A stretch of 23,758 nucleotides of DNA from Haplomitrium mnioides (GCA_049999725.1 JBNGIS010034111.1:30200-53957), one strand, 5' to 3'; shown: positions 1 to 9,264, numbered from the stretch's first letter. Notes: generated by a model from the letters alone, not told the origin. Numbers and translations are program-made.

Positions 1-1
1 G

Positions 2-19
2 GAAGAGGAGAGAGTCTGA
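2..19 (+). pseudogene. Last codons of the methyltransferase gene of copy A
   Basis: The plus strand reads E-E-E-R-V-stop, with TGA at 17-19. Copy C ends with the same residues and TGA at 21568-21566. Only the extreme C-terminus lies in the window, so the state of the rest of this copy is unknown. Its value is in fixing the orientation of copy A and the position of its 3' region. Confidence 0.7.
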
Positions 20-299
20 GGACGTGTTTGTACAATTTCCAGCAATAATAAAATTTATTTTTTCTAAATCTTTTTTGGCAAAAGTTTCATCTTGTTGCTC
101 TTTTAATTTACTACAAGTCTTTTCATCAAGATTTAATTTATTTCCCCTAAGAATAAGTTGACCCTTTTGATGGTCCAAGAATGGTTTGAACTCAATTTCT
201 AATCTCAGAATAATGTGGAGTCTTTGCACATTGTTTAGTGTCTTTGCGCATTAAGGCTTTGTAGTTCTTGTTCGGTTTCCTTGCGCGCTTAAGCTGTAC

Positions 300-535
300 G
301 GTTGTTGTTCAAAGTCCCTGCACTTTTTTGTCAAAGGGTTCTTGTTCAATGTCTATGCTTGCATAGGCTGTAGGGTTCTTCTTTAGACGCTTGGCGTGTT
401 TTGGCTGTAGGATTCTAGTTGAAAGTCCATGTGTGCATGGCTTCATTGTTCTTATTTAGAGTCAAAGCAAGCAGAGGATTTAGGATTCTTGTTCGGAGTC
501 TATGTGTGCATAGGCTTTACGATTCTGGTTTGGAG
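300..535. repeat. Degenerate ~37-bp palindromic array in the 3' region of copy A
   Basis: Units begin near 314, 351, 387, 425, 461 and 498, a period of 36-38 bp. Each has a GTC-YATG...CATRG core such as CTATGCTTGCATAG, followed by a GTAGG-TTCTTGTT spacer. The core is the same half-site logic as the 24-bp arrays in the introns of copies B and C, but with a longer spacer and more decay. The same array is present inverted in copy C at about 21105-21430. Confidence 0.7.
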
Positions 536-635
536 NNNNNNNNNNNNNNNNNNNNNNNNNNNNNNNNNNNNNNNNNNNNNNNNNNNNNNNNNNNNNNNNN
601 NNNNNNNNNNNNNNNNNNNNNNNNNNNNNNNNNNN
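536..635. other. Assembly gap of 100 N
   Basis: Exactly 100 N, the usual placeholder for a gap of unknown size. The flanks on both sides match copy C in the same order and orientation. Base 535 corresponds to about 21122 and base 636 to about 20790, so the missing DNA is probably near 330 bp of AT-rich sequence. Confidence 0.95.
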
Positions 636-708
636 AAAAAAAATTTCGACTGCCAAGTGAAACAGGGACTCAGTAGCGGTTCCTGGTTCAAAGTAGCGGC
701 TGTTCGAA

Positions 709-822
709 GTCCATACGCGCATGGAGTTCAATTTCCTTGCACGCAGGTACTTCGAAGTCCATCCGCACATGGATATCAAAGTCCATGCGAGCATGGACTT
801 CGATATCCAAGAGCGTTTGGAC
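709..822. repeat. 24-bp palindromic array in intron 2 of copy B, 5 units
   Basis: Units start at 709, 733, 757, 781 and 805 with an exact 24-bp step. The core is an 18-bp palindrome close to GTCCATGCGCGCATGGAC with a 6-bp TTCGAA-like spacer. The array is cut on its left side by the end of copy A, so it may once have been longer. Copy C has 11 units in the same intron. Confidence 0.85.
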
Positions 823-908
823 CGTAGGTTTTTAAAAAACAACAAAATTTTTTAAAATATTCAATGCAAATACAAATAATTAAATAAAGTTCCAAAGAAA
901 GGAATTAC

Positions 909-2329
909 CAAAAGCTTCTTGAAGCTTGAATAAAAAGAGGCCATCTTCGACTCTTCAATGTGAAGAGGTTACTCCTCTCTTGCCTCTTCCCAAGAACTAC
1001 AATAAACCTCTTAATAGAAACTCTTCACCATTACGGCCAAAAGTTTGTGTCTCTCCGGCTTCCACCCACTTCAAAATTGAAATCTTCACTTTATCTGGAA
1101 GACCCTTAAGAGACCTCCAAGGCATCCACTTCATATCTTCCATCCTGAGAGATCCTTTGGCCGTAGGCTTCTGGCCTTTCACAATGTTTTTCTCCCTCAT
1201 TGAAAAAATACTCTTCTGTAACTCCCAGAGCTGAATGCTAGCTGAAACCAATTGTCTTGAGAAGTCACAGTCTTCTCTAGTGTAGACTTCAGTTTGATCT
1301 CCAGGGTTTCTAGCACTAGCTTCCTTTTCAATTTTTGGGATGAAACCATCCCACTTTCCACAAATCGCTGATGCCAATACTCGACCTTTTGAATAGAGGT
1401 CATCTCAAGCTTGTACCTTTGGTCGTAATTGTCATCCGTTGTAAAAATGCGGGCCTCTATTGGTGTCAGGCCCACGTACACATAACAATTACAGAGCGAC
1501 AGAGCATGATTCTTTGCCTCATATTTTGTAATCAGTAGCTACCTTGTTGCAACACTGTGATTGCCTCCTACAATCTTGTAACGGTACTTGTTAGGGTTCC
1601 TGATGTCGAGCTCTGACTTGTCTTTGAGACCACACTTTGGGTCTACAACCATGATGAAGAAAGAATGGGCATACTTATTAGTCAACATTCTTTGCGCTAG
1701 AAGCTCCACAAAATCCTCGTTTAATCTTTGAATTTGGAATGGACCTCAGTTGTCCATTCCAAGCTTGGGCAAATTAAGGTTTTCCAGCCTGATTGTAATG
1801 GTATCTTCACGGACTTTGCAGCGCTGGATTGTAGACTCCCTAATCTTATTTTTATCCTCCTCAGAAGCTATCTGAGGATTTACCTGCTCTCTTTCTTGAA
1901 ATGTGCACAACCCCTTGTGGGATTGCCTCTTTGCTCTCGACGTTGGAGCTTGAACTGGCTCCGGCTCCTGCTCCGAGTCCTGCCCCGACCTACTTGCTGA
2001 TGGAGACAAGGGCGCAAATGAAGTTGACTTTGCTGTAGATTCAGAAGGGGCTGGATCCTCCTCAACAATAGGTGCTAGTGCAGGTTCCTTTTTTTTTAGT
2101 GTCGGTTTTTTTTCTTCTGAGCCTCACTTGACTCCGACTCCTTTCTCTTCTTCTGTGAAGAATTCCTTGTGGCGTGACTTGAGAATGTTGCCGCACTCGG
2201 ATGCCGCACAAGCTGTTGAATGTTGACGCCTTGCTTGGGCTTTAGAATTTTGATTTGAATGATGAACTTGATGAAGTCTCGCTCGATCCGCTTTGCGTCA
2301 TTGTACAAATCAACGAAATCCGCCAAATA
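909..2329 (-). pseudogene. Exon 2 of copy B: ParB-like domain of a ParB-methyltransferase gene (degenerate)
   Basis: The exon starts after an acceptor ending CACTTAG at 2330 and ends at a GTAATT donor at 908. Its order is a short conserved segment, a Lys/Glu/Ser-rich linker, then a ParB-like domain. That domain shows RLENL near 1785, a PFQIQRLNEDFVELL segment and Y-K-I-V-G-G-N-H-S near 1555-1580, which matches the G-x-[RH]-R box of ParB/sulfiredoxin folds, followed by GLTPIEAR and DDN. Further on, LP-[DE]-KVKISILK-VEAGE resembles the helical region after the ParB core. Breaks seen: a frameshift in an A-run near 2095, TGA at 1743-1745, TAG near 1543, a 10-nt loss near 1230 and a 35-nt loss near 1060 at a GAGAG microhomology, judged against copy C. 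I infer that the protein bound or acted on DNA. The ParB call is by motif only. Confidence 0.65.
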
Positions 2330-3000
2330 CTAAGTGAACTAAAAATAAAGAAAGAAAAGAATTTGGCATTAGTGAAAATAATGACTTGACATGTAGAAAA
2401 GAAAAAACTTAAAAAAAAAACAAACGTGCACTGAACAAAGAAGTCCATGTGCGCATGGACTTTGAAGTCCATGCTTGTAGGGAATTTGAAGTCCATGCTT
2501 GCAGGGAATTTGAAGTCCATGCGCGCATGGACTCTGAAGTCCAAGCGCGCACGTTCTTTAAAGTTCCTGCGCGTTTAGACCTTGAAGTCAATGTGCGCAT
2601 GGACTTCAGAGTCCTTGCGTGCCTGGACCTCAGAGTCCATATGCACAAGGACTTCAAAGTCCAGCTGCGCTTGGACCTCAGAGTTCATGCATGCATGGAC
2701 TTCAGAGTCCATGCACGCAAGGACTTCAGAGTCTATGCGCGGATGGACTTCAAAGTCCATGCACGCAAGGACTTCAAAGTCCATGCGCGGATGGACTTCA
2801 AAGTCCATGCACGCAAGGACTTCAAAGTCCATGCACGCAAGGACTTCAAAGTCCATGCGTGCAAGGACTTTAGAGTCCATGCGCGGATGGACTTCAAAGT
2901 CCATGCTCGCATAGACTTCAAAGTCCATGCTTGCATGGACATCCTAAGAGCTATAGTTAAGTAATTAAAAAGGAATAAGAAAAAAGATTTTGGAACTCAC
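2330..3000 (-). other. Intron 1 of copy B
   Basis: The donor is AAG|GTGAGT at 3001/3000 and the acceptor TTCACTTAG at 2330. Both exon borders are phase 0 and the reading frame is restored across the join, which supports a real intron. About three quarters of its 671 bp is the palindromic array at 2443-2940. Confidence 0.75.
2443..2940. repeat. 24-bp self-complementary palindromic array, 21 units
   Basis: Twenty-one 18-bp palindromic cores (consensus near GTCCATGCGCGCATGGAC) alternate with 20 spacers of 6 bp (TTCAAA, TTCGAA or TTCAGA). Sampled unit starts from 2443 to 2923 fall exactly on a 24-bp step, so there are no indels over 498 bp despite many substitutions. Core and spacer are both roughly palindromic, so the two strands carry the same repeat. 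This explains long open frames on both strands with near-identical M-D-F-[KE]-V-H-A-R peptides. The array lies wholly inside intron 1. Confidence 0.95.
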
Positions 3001-3360
3001 CTTTCCATCTTCCCTTGACGCATGAAGATTTTCAGCAAATAAATCTCTTTCCTTGTATTCTAAAAAGTCAAATTTCTTTTGATTTGCAGAATAGAGCATT
3101 ATTGAGTCTTGGGTCTGCACAAGCAGCCCGATGTTGGCCTTCTTTCCTTCCCGGATCATTGTAATTTGGACCACTAGACCCAAATTGAATTTTTCACCTT
3201 TACGTGCAAAAAGGTAAAGATGATGATCTGGGTCTCTCAATGAGCAGTAATTGACTAACCATTTCCACTCCAATCTTATAGGCTCTAGAGCCTTGATAAC
3301 ATCTGAATACCTATAAGGCTTCGGTTTGGGAGGGCCGGAAACATTTCCTTGAGAGGCCAT
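3001..3360 (-). pseudogene. Exon 1 of copy B: unknown N-terminal domain of the ParB-methyltransferase gene
   Basis: An open frame of exactly 120 codons runs from ATG at 3360 to the GTGAGT donor. It begins MASQGNVSGPPKPK and contains a mixed alpha/beta-looking segment with LVVQITMIREGKK and GLLVQTQDSIMLY. I do not recognise the domain. It has no signal peptide or membrane segment. Unlike exon 2 it has no internal stop. The ATG is chosen because it is the first in frame and because only 20 bp separate it from LTR1, so an upstream exon cannot be excluded. The promoter, if any, was displaced by the gypsy insertion or deleted. Copy C leaves the window before this exon, so no second copy can be compared. 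Confidence 0.6.
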
Positions 3361-4030
3361 TATTAAGATAGAAGCCTCTCTAGCACAGATACCCTTTGAA
3401 AGTGTGAAGACCTCTCAAGAGCCACGGATTACCCTCAAACAGCTACTAAGAGCAGGGCGCATGAGTCCTGGGAGGGAAACAGGATCATGGCAGAGGAGAT
3501 GAGAAGAGGACCAGGATCGCCAGCCAGAGGAGGGGCCACCTTTCAAAATTCGAAGCAGGCTAGCGAGAATCCGTGGGCCTCAAGAGGATGCAGGAATCGG
3601 AGCTTGGGGAGAAGGAAGAGAGCGGCCACCTATGGCGAAGCGACCGCAGGAGGGAGAAGAACGGATCCCCAACAATGAAATCCGACGACACTCCGAAGGA
3701 AGTCTGATCGCGGGGGTCCTCCAGCAACCACAAATCGGGAAGCAAGGATCGAGGAGGAAAATGAGAAGGTGAGATCGTCACGAGGGTGAGCAAGGCCAGA
3801 GAAGAGGGACACCTTGATCCCGCAAGCAAGAGCGCACACTGCAAGGGCCAATCGAACCCTTCCATTCGAGTCCGTGAATCTGGGCGGAAATGTGGAGTCC
3901 CCGGAAGGCCCTGTGAGATTCCACGGAAACGTGACGTCTCCAGAGCACTTCGTGGGATTCCACGGATGACGTGGCAGCACCAGAAGGCCCGAGAATCTAC
4001 GAACAGACGCCTCCCTAAGTGGGGAGCCCA

Positions 4031-4077
4031 CTTAACCGGGTTCCGATCCATCTTACGACGTGGGAACCCCGGTTAAG
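4031..4077. repeat. Inverted repeat in LTR1
   Basis: CTTAACCGGGTTCC at the left pairs with GGAACCCCGGTTAAG at the right around an ~18-bp loop. The structure is kept in LTR2 (13235-13281) and partly in LTR3 (19777-19822). It could be a regulatory protein site or an RNA hairpin of the U3 region; the role is unknown. Confidence 0.75.
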
Positions 4078-6119
4078 AGGGATCCGCAAAGAAACCAACC
4101 GGGGAGCAAGGAAGAGGCCTGAAATAGCGACTTATCGAGGGACTGGCCGAAGGAGTGTCGAAAGGATGATACACCGGAGATCCGAGCGGAGGAGGAGCGG
4201 GGAAGCCGAAGGGGCAACTTAGTGCGGATCCGTCAAGAGGAAAAACAGAGGAGAGCCGAAAGGGGGACAAATGACCTAGCGGGCCGAATAAGAGCGAGTG
4301 AAGGCGAAAAGGTGACTTGTCGGCGATCTGGTTCACATGATGCGCATCAGTGGCAAAACAGTGATCCATCGCAAACCGTCCAACATGAAGAAGGCTGAGC
4401 CAAAAGGGCGATATGGCGCCGATCCGGTTGGAGGAAACAATGGATACGCCGAAAAGACGATCTATCGGCGAATCGGCGAGCAAGATGAGGGCGGTCGAAA
4501 AATTAAGATAACGTCGGTGCAACCGACGGAGGAGCGAGCGGCGCTGAAAGGGTGACTCTTTGCAGCTTTGGCAATCACCAGGGTGAAAGTTCGATGGGAT
4601 GCGGCCGACATCCAAAAATTTGAAAGGGGGGAACGGTTCGAAAAGGCCTTGTAGTTCTTATATCGAGCTTTCAAAAATGTTAATGAAGAGAGCATCGGGC
4701 GCGCGCATAGTTCTTACTTCGAAGGTACGATGAAACGGTGACATCGGCACAATTCTTATTCAGCAATGGGGGTAAATCCGCAGCGACTCTTCGGACGACG
4801 TGGCGAGCACAGGGAGTCCGCAGAAGGGCTTTGTACACGTGGTGTGCTGGGGAGCTTGGTTGGGTTTTTGATGGTCAACTTCAGAAGAAGGATCCTCGCG
4901 ACGGTCCGCCTACCCGTTTGTAGGGCGGCGTCGGACGATGTGGCACCTTGGGAAGCATGCAAGGGGTTCCGTCGGTCAATCTCGGAAGGAAGTCAACCGA
5001 CAGTCTGCCTACCCCTTTGCAGGTCAGGGTCGGACGGTGGTGCAATGGAGGACATGGCGTGCGGAGAGAGAAGTGGGATCTACGGGGGAATCTGTGGAGA
5101 TTCCGTGGATGGGGTTCCGAGGAGCGCTTCGGAACTCGGTTCCAAAGAACCTCTTTGGACTTGGGTCCACGAAAATCTGTGGAATCTCTTCCCGCAAAAT
5201 TCCTCGGACTCCCCAAGAGGTTACCGTTGTACTTGTCTTTCTCGATCAACTGAAGGGACACGCAGCTCGATTTTCTTTTCCGGGGTAATTGGATTAACTA
5301 ACGAGGGAGCCACGTGTCGCATTCTCCAAGATCGAGGCCATAACAACTATTCATCAGATCGGGGCTCGCGGGATCAACGCGCAGTGGGGAGTATACATTG
5401 GTGGCCTTCGAATTCTTGGGGGTTGATGCACAGGCAATTGCAGGAAACAATAGCGACCCCAAGACAAGCGAATTGCGCATGGTAAGGCATGGGTGAAGAG
5501 TTTAGTGAGGAATTACGTGAAGCGGATGTACTAGCTCCAAGAGGCCAAGGGGATTCGGAGGTGGACTGGAGGGGCGCCGAGAATCGAAGAGTGAGGAGCT
5601 CTGAATGCTCGGGCGATCCAGGTGAACTCGTCCTTGCCGGTGGACCAGAGCGGAGGTGAACCAATACGATAGTTTGAACGAATTCTTGGTCTGCTGAGAA
5701 CTAAGGAGGGGCTGCCAAGTGAGGAGCTTGGAGTCGGCTCGGCAATTCCTTGTGTAAGCGCATCAGCCCAGAGTGTTCGGAGTACACTCTGGTGTGATTC
5801 TTCAAGTGAAGCTGAGAGGGGGGTTGCGTTAGTGCCTGCGCACTGCGTGGGATGACCCGTCAAGGCTCGAGGGTGGAGTGAGCTACTTGCAGTTGGGAAA
5901 GTTGTCTTCCAGAGGTAGAAGTCAAAGAAACTCTCTTCCTAGCATGAGGAAGTAAAAGCAGAGCTTCTCGCAATGGAAGTTAAAAAACTATCTGGAGGGG
6001 AGGGTGTGTGGGTGGTTGCTGGGCTGCAGGTTGTAAGGCAGCAAGGATTCAGAAGGGAGGAACTAGTTGGTGGAAATCCAGATGGCCTTCAAGGACTCTA
6101 TTTTCTCTTGCATATATTG

Positions 6120-6126
6120 TATAAAT
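6120..6126 (+). promoter_or_regulatory. TATA box of LTR1
   Basis: TATAAAT stands in a locally AT-rich stretch about 360 bp upstream of the AATAAA signal. It is conserved in LTR2 at 15335-15341. Its place between the long U3 and the poly(A) signal fits the retrotransposon promoter. Confidence 0.65.
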
Positions 6127-6482
6127 TGTTTGTCCATATATGTGTAGTTAGCTTTGTATTCTGCATTGAAGTTTTGTAGGTTCACTAGATTAGGAGACAA
6201 CTATACCAACTGAGCAGACCTTGGGACCACTCTGGAAGGGGAGTCAAACCCCTAGACACAACCAAGTGATCATGGGGGTGAATGCCCTCTGTTCTTGGTC
6301 CTGTAAGTAGAGCTTAGGAATTAGTGCATACTTAGGATAGTTAGGAAATAGTGGTGTCAATTCTGTGACAACCCTGAAAGGGGGAGTCCAGAACTCTTGT
6401 GTTGAACATTGGTGCAGGTCACAACACCCATTTTGCCCCAAGCACAAATAAGGTGGCTTGGCTTAAGACATGGGGTCCTTTG

Positions 6483-6488
6483 AATAAA
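6483..6488 (+). terminator. Poly(A) signal of LTR1
   Basis: AATAAA lies 256 bp before the LTR end and downstream of the TATA box, as expected for the R region. It is conserved in LTR2 at 15698-15703. Confidence 0.6.
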
Positions 6489-6752
6489 GTGGAAGAATCA
6501 TACAAATCACAGCTGGGTGATATGGATGTGGACCTGGGAATGTTTGAGTAACTAACTTGGGTGCAATCAGAAGTGAGAGAGAGTAGTGTGTTAAAGGCTG
6601 GAAAGGAAAGGAAGAACCCTTAGAGCCTGAAAGGGTAAGTGGCAAGAGGCCATCTCAGAAAAGAACTTGAAAGCCCGTAAACTATCCTCCCCTGCACTCA
6701 AAGCAGGATCTAGAGAGGTTAAGGCCTGAAACAGGGGAGCGACATAAATTTT

Positions 6753-6770
6753 TGGCGCTAGAGAGAGGGC
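6753..6770 (+). promoter_or_regulatory. Primer-binding site
   Basis: TGGCGCTAGAGAGAGGGC begins 8 nt after the LTR1 end. Its complement ends in GCGCCA, the form of a tRNA 3' end. Plant Athila/Tat elements use a similar TGGCGCC site, which I recall as matching tRNA-Asp. The distal part differs here, so the tRNA is not certain. Confidence 0.6.
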
Positions 6771-6952
6771 CAAAGGTTTGAAGAAACCTGAGACCAACCC
6801 AAACTAGAGACACCACTTTGTGCACCTAAGCCTGAAGTCAGTTTGGAAGAAAGCCACTGCCTAGGGACAGAGCAACTGGGGGTTGAAACTGTTAAGGAAG
6901 AGTGGCGGAAAGAGGAGATTTCTGGGTAGAAGTGGCAGTGGCCAGTGGAGGG

Positions 6953-8608
6953 ATGGCCAATCTTATACCACCTTCTGGGCTTCGGAGGAGATTCAAATAC
7001 AAGTCCTTCAAGGGACGCCCGAAGGATGACCCAGATGCATGGTTGGATGACCTGGAAAACATTGCAGCAGCAAATGGAGAGGCCCATGTCAAGATTGGGA
7101 TTCTGCCAATGGTGTTAAAAGGATAGGCCCAACCTTGGTACAAAGACTTGCCAGAAAATGTCAAAAGGGACTGGTATGCATTCAAGGCAGCCTTCATAGC
7201 CGAGTTCTAGGGGATTGGTGAAGAAACTAAGGCGCTGATCAAGATGGGTCAGTTGAGAATAAAGAAGAAGGAGTCTATGAGGAAGTTCCTCCAACGATTC
7301 AAGAAAGTGGCAAGGAAGCTAAACCCCCCAACCACTAATGGAATGCTCACAAGATGGTTCCTAGCAGCGCTCCCCAAATGCATTAGGACTTGGGTGTGTC
7401 AAACGGATCCACAAACTCTCGATGAGGCAGTAAATACAGCCAGATCCCACGTGAAGGTTGCTATCACCAGTTCTCGGAGGAAGGCCAGATCCAAGTATGA
7501 CTCTGATGATTCCTTAGACACCTCAGACAGTGACAAGGAAATGGATTAGAGTTCCGAGTCCTCCTTGGAAGGTGAGAATGAGTCCAGCAGCAACAGCTCA
7601 GAGGAGGACAAGACATCCATGAAGAAAAAGAAAAAGAAGGATTTGAAGAAGAAGAAGAAGCAGGCCAAAGAGAGTAGTCATCGCAAGGGCGCCAGCAAAG
7701 GAAGATATCAGAAAGCTGAACCCGAACCCGAGGCGAGCAAGAAGCCAGGGGGAAGGGATCGAATTGAGGAGCTGAGCGCCAAGATGGAGGCAATGAACAT
7801 ACTCTTGGCATGAATCAAGCTGGAGGGCAAGCCCCTGCCGACTAGAAGAGTTGGTGTCTAGTGCGTCAGGTGCAAGCAGCAGAGACATTCCCCCCAGGAG
7901 TGTTCAAACAACACAAATGTTGTGCACTATGTGAGGGAAGAAGCGCCAGAATACATCAGGGAGGAAAAGGAGTATGTCCTTGAGGAGGCCCTAGAAACGT
8001 TGTATCAGATCAATGGAAGGCCTTGTACAATTCTGAGCAGGCATGCAGGAGGGAACGTAGGGCCTATGAACCAGTGGACTGCGAATCGGCCTCCCCGAAC
8101 GGCAATTATGGTCTGTTGGAATTGTGGCCAACCCGACCACATTTCCTCTAGCTATCCGGAGTCGCGGAAGAGCTGGTATGGCCAACCGCCTTCCCTGTGC
8201 TTCCAATGCAAAAAGGAGGGGTATGTGGCCATGAATTTCCCAACCAGAAGGCCAGATGTTGCTCCTGGACCAAGTGCGAATCCTCCTCCTCTCGTAGTTG
8301 TCAATCTAATTACTTTGGAGATGGAGGAGGAAGCGGAATTGCCGGGCTAGGAAACGCCAACTCCCGAAGATTGTTTCCGGGTGATGACCCGAGCAGGGGC
8401 AAAGGCCACAAAGAGAAGCCAGAGGAAGGCCGAGCGCAGAGCTAAGAAGGAAGTAGCTCGAGCAGCCTCGCCTCTAAGCGATTCGGATTATCAAAGAGAT
8501 CATCCAAAATGGTTCTACCCCAAGCAGCAGGACTAGGTGAGAAAACAATTGGAGGCCCTGGAAGAAGAGCGGGCAGCTGAAGAGACCCTCAAAGAGGTCC
8601 GAAAGTAG
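6953..8608 (+). pseudogene. gag: gag (degenerate)
   Basis: Frame 2 from ATG at 6953 encodes a retrotransposon capsid domain (FKGRPKDDPDAWLDDLE, then WYKDLPENVK and a FKAAF segment) to about 7470. An acidic Ser/Asp and Lys-rich linker follows to about 7800. Three zinc-knuckle positions come next: an intact C-x2-C-x4-H-x4-C at 7862-7903, a second at 8114-8155 whose last Cys is Tyr, and a third at 8198-8242 whose His is Tyr and last Cys is Phe. These changes fit C-to-T or G-to-A decay. In-frame stops lie at 7124, 7208, 7547, 7811, 7859, 8348, 8534 and 8606. The protein would package element RNA in virus-like particles. The frame passes to pol near 8610-8630, where either a frameshift mutation or a programmed shift would be needed. 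Confidence 0.88.
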
Positions 8609-8625
8609 CAGGGAGAAACCAGGAA

Positions 8626-9264
8626 GTGAAGAAGGCAGTTGCAGTTGCGGAAGAGGGGGCAAAGGCCACCCCTTACAGCATTCAAGCGGATGTGAGGAAT
8701 TGTCCTGTCACGGCCACAGTGGGCCAACTTATCAAGGACAACCCTCTGTATTGGAGACAGCCCCGAGAATTGATGATGGGAGCGAAGAGGAGAAGGAGGT
8801 TGCCCAAGGTGGGAGCTCTAGCAGACTTGCAACTGGTTTGTGAAGGCAAGGGGGCCCTTGAGATCGACATCCACATTGCAGGTTGCACATTGTCCTTGGT
8901 GCTCGTAGATGGAGGGGCAGACGTCAACATCATGGTGGAGGAGACTGCTCACAAGCTGGGATTCACGGAATTCCAGCACACCGCCCGAATCATGAGGCTG
9001 GCGGATGGGTCGCGTGTGAAGCCATTGGGCTCTCTCCTACAAGTTCCAACATTCATCGGAGGGGAGGAATTCAAGCTCAATTACCTAGTGATGCGACCCG
9101 CTAGAACATCTCCTTACCCGGTGCTGATCGGGAGACCATGGCTGTACGGGGCCAAGGTAATGCACAACTGGGGGAATTCTACACTGGTGTTCAGCCCCGA
9201 AAGAATGACAATGCATTACGGGCTTGTTCCTCATCTGGGGGAAACGCAGTCGGAGGCGGAGTAA
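8626..9264 (+). pseudogene. pol: pol: aspartic protease region
   Basis: An open stretch of 212 codons in frame 1 is flanked by stops. The protease active site is L-V-D-G-G-A-D-V-N-I-M, with the catalytic Asp at residue 95 (8908). The D-G-G form in place of D-S/T-G is common in plant Ty3/gypsy elements. The second conserved block is VLIGRPWL near 9125. The enzyme would cut the Gag-Pol polyprotein. The start shown is only the first Met in the open frame, and the domain is part of a longer polyprotein. The stop TAA at 9262 and further stops at 9316, 9445 and 9589 separate it from reverse transcriptase. Confidence 0.88.

Larger units (their letters stand above)
1..705 (+). mobile_element. Copy A of the ParB-methyltransferase repeat element, 3' terminal part
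   Basis: This segment is the reverse complement of the 3' end of copy C (20720-21597). It shares the last codons of the gene, the AT-rich region after the stop, a degenerate palindromic array, and the terminal stretch with GACTGCCAAGTGAAA and the repeated AGTAGCGG. Similarity to copy C stops at TGTTC (701-705), which gives one end of the element. Copy A therefore runs on the plus strand and enters the window at its 3' end. It abuts a palindromic array that belongs to copy B on the other strand. The 100-N gap at 536-635 lies inside it. Confidence 0.8.
706..3380 (-). mobile_element. Copy B of the ParB-methyltransferase repeat element, 5' part
   Basis: This stretch carries exon 1, intron 1, exon 2 and the start of intron 2 of a minus-strand gene. 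From about 709 to 1400 it matches copy C (22917-23758) in the same orientation, including the exon 2 end, the splice donor and the palindromic array. Its 3' half is missing from the window because copy A begins inside its intron 2 array at 705. Its 5' end is cut close to the start codon by LTR1 of the gypsy element at 3381. Confidence 0.75.
3381..6744 (+). repeat. 5' LTR (LTR1), 3364 bp
   Basis: LTR1 aligns along its length with 12650-15960 and, for its first ~1.6 kb, with 19126-20719. The right end GGGGAGCGACA is sharp in LTR1 and LTR2 and ends in the expected CA. The left end is set by TAGCACAGATA, which corresponds to TGGTACAGATA in LTR2; the canonical TG is mutated to TA here. The U3 part is purine- and CpG-rich. 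The last 650 bp contain a TATA box (6120) and AATAAA (6483). At over 3 kb it is long for a plant LTR. Confidence 0.93.

Noticed and set aside
636-705. Helitron 3' end
   Set aside because: No CTRR terminus with an adjacent hairpin is visible, and no Rep/helicase sequence is in the window.
429-845. Open frames running across the N gap
   Set aside because: They depend on translating unknown bases and overlap the 3' non-coding region of copy A.
2443-2940. CRISPR-like array
   Set aside because: The spacers are 6 bp and nearly identical, the repeat is palindromic, the context is eukaryotic, and no cas gene is present.
2449-2964. Long open frames on both strands with repeated M-D-F-K-V-H-A-R peptides
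   Set aside because: They are a by-product of a 24-bp (8-codon) palindromic repeat without stops. The array lies inside an intron, and both strands give the same peptide.
3560-4051. Minus-strand open frame of 163 codons in LTR1
   Set aside because: It lies in the purine-rich U3 where stops are rare on the minus strand. It has no domain, and the equivalent region of LTR2 and LTR3 is not open over the same length.
4766-5485. Plus-strand open frame of 239 codons in LTR1
   Set aside because: It has no recognisable motif, and it is open only in part in LTR2 (13978-14481) and lost in LTR3.
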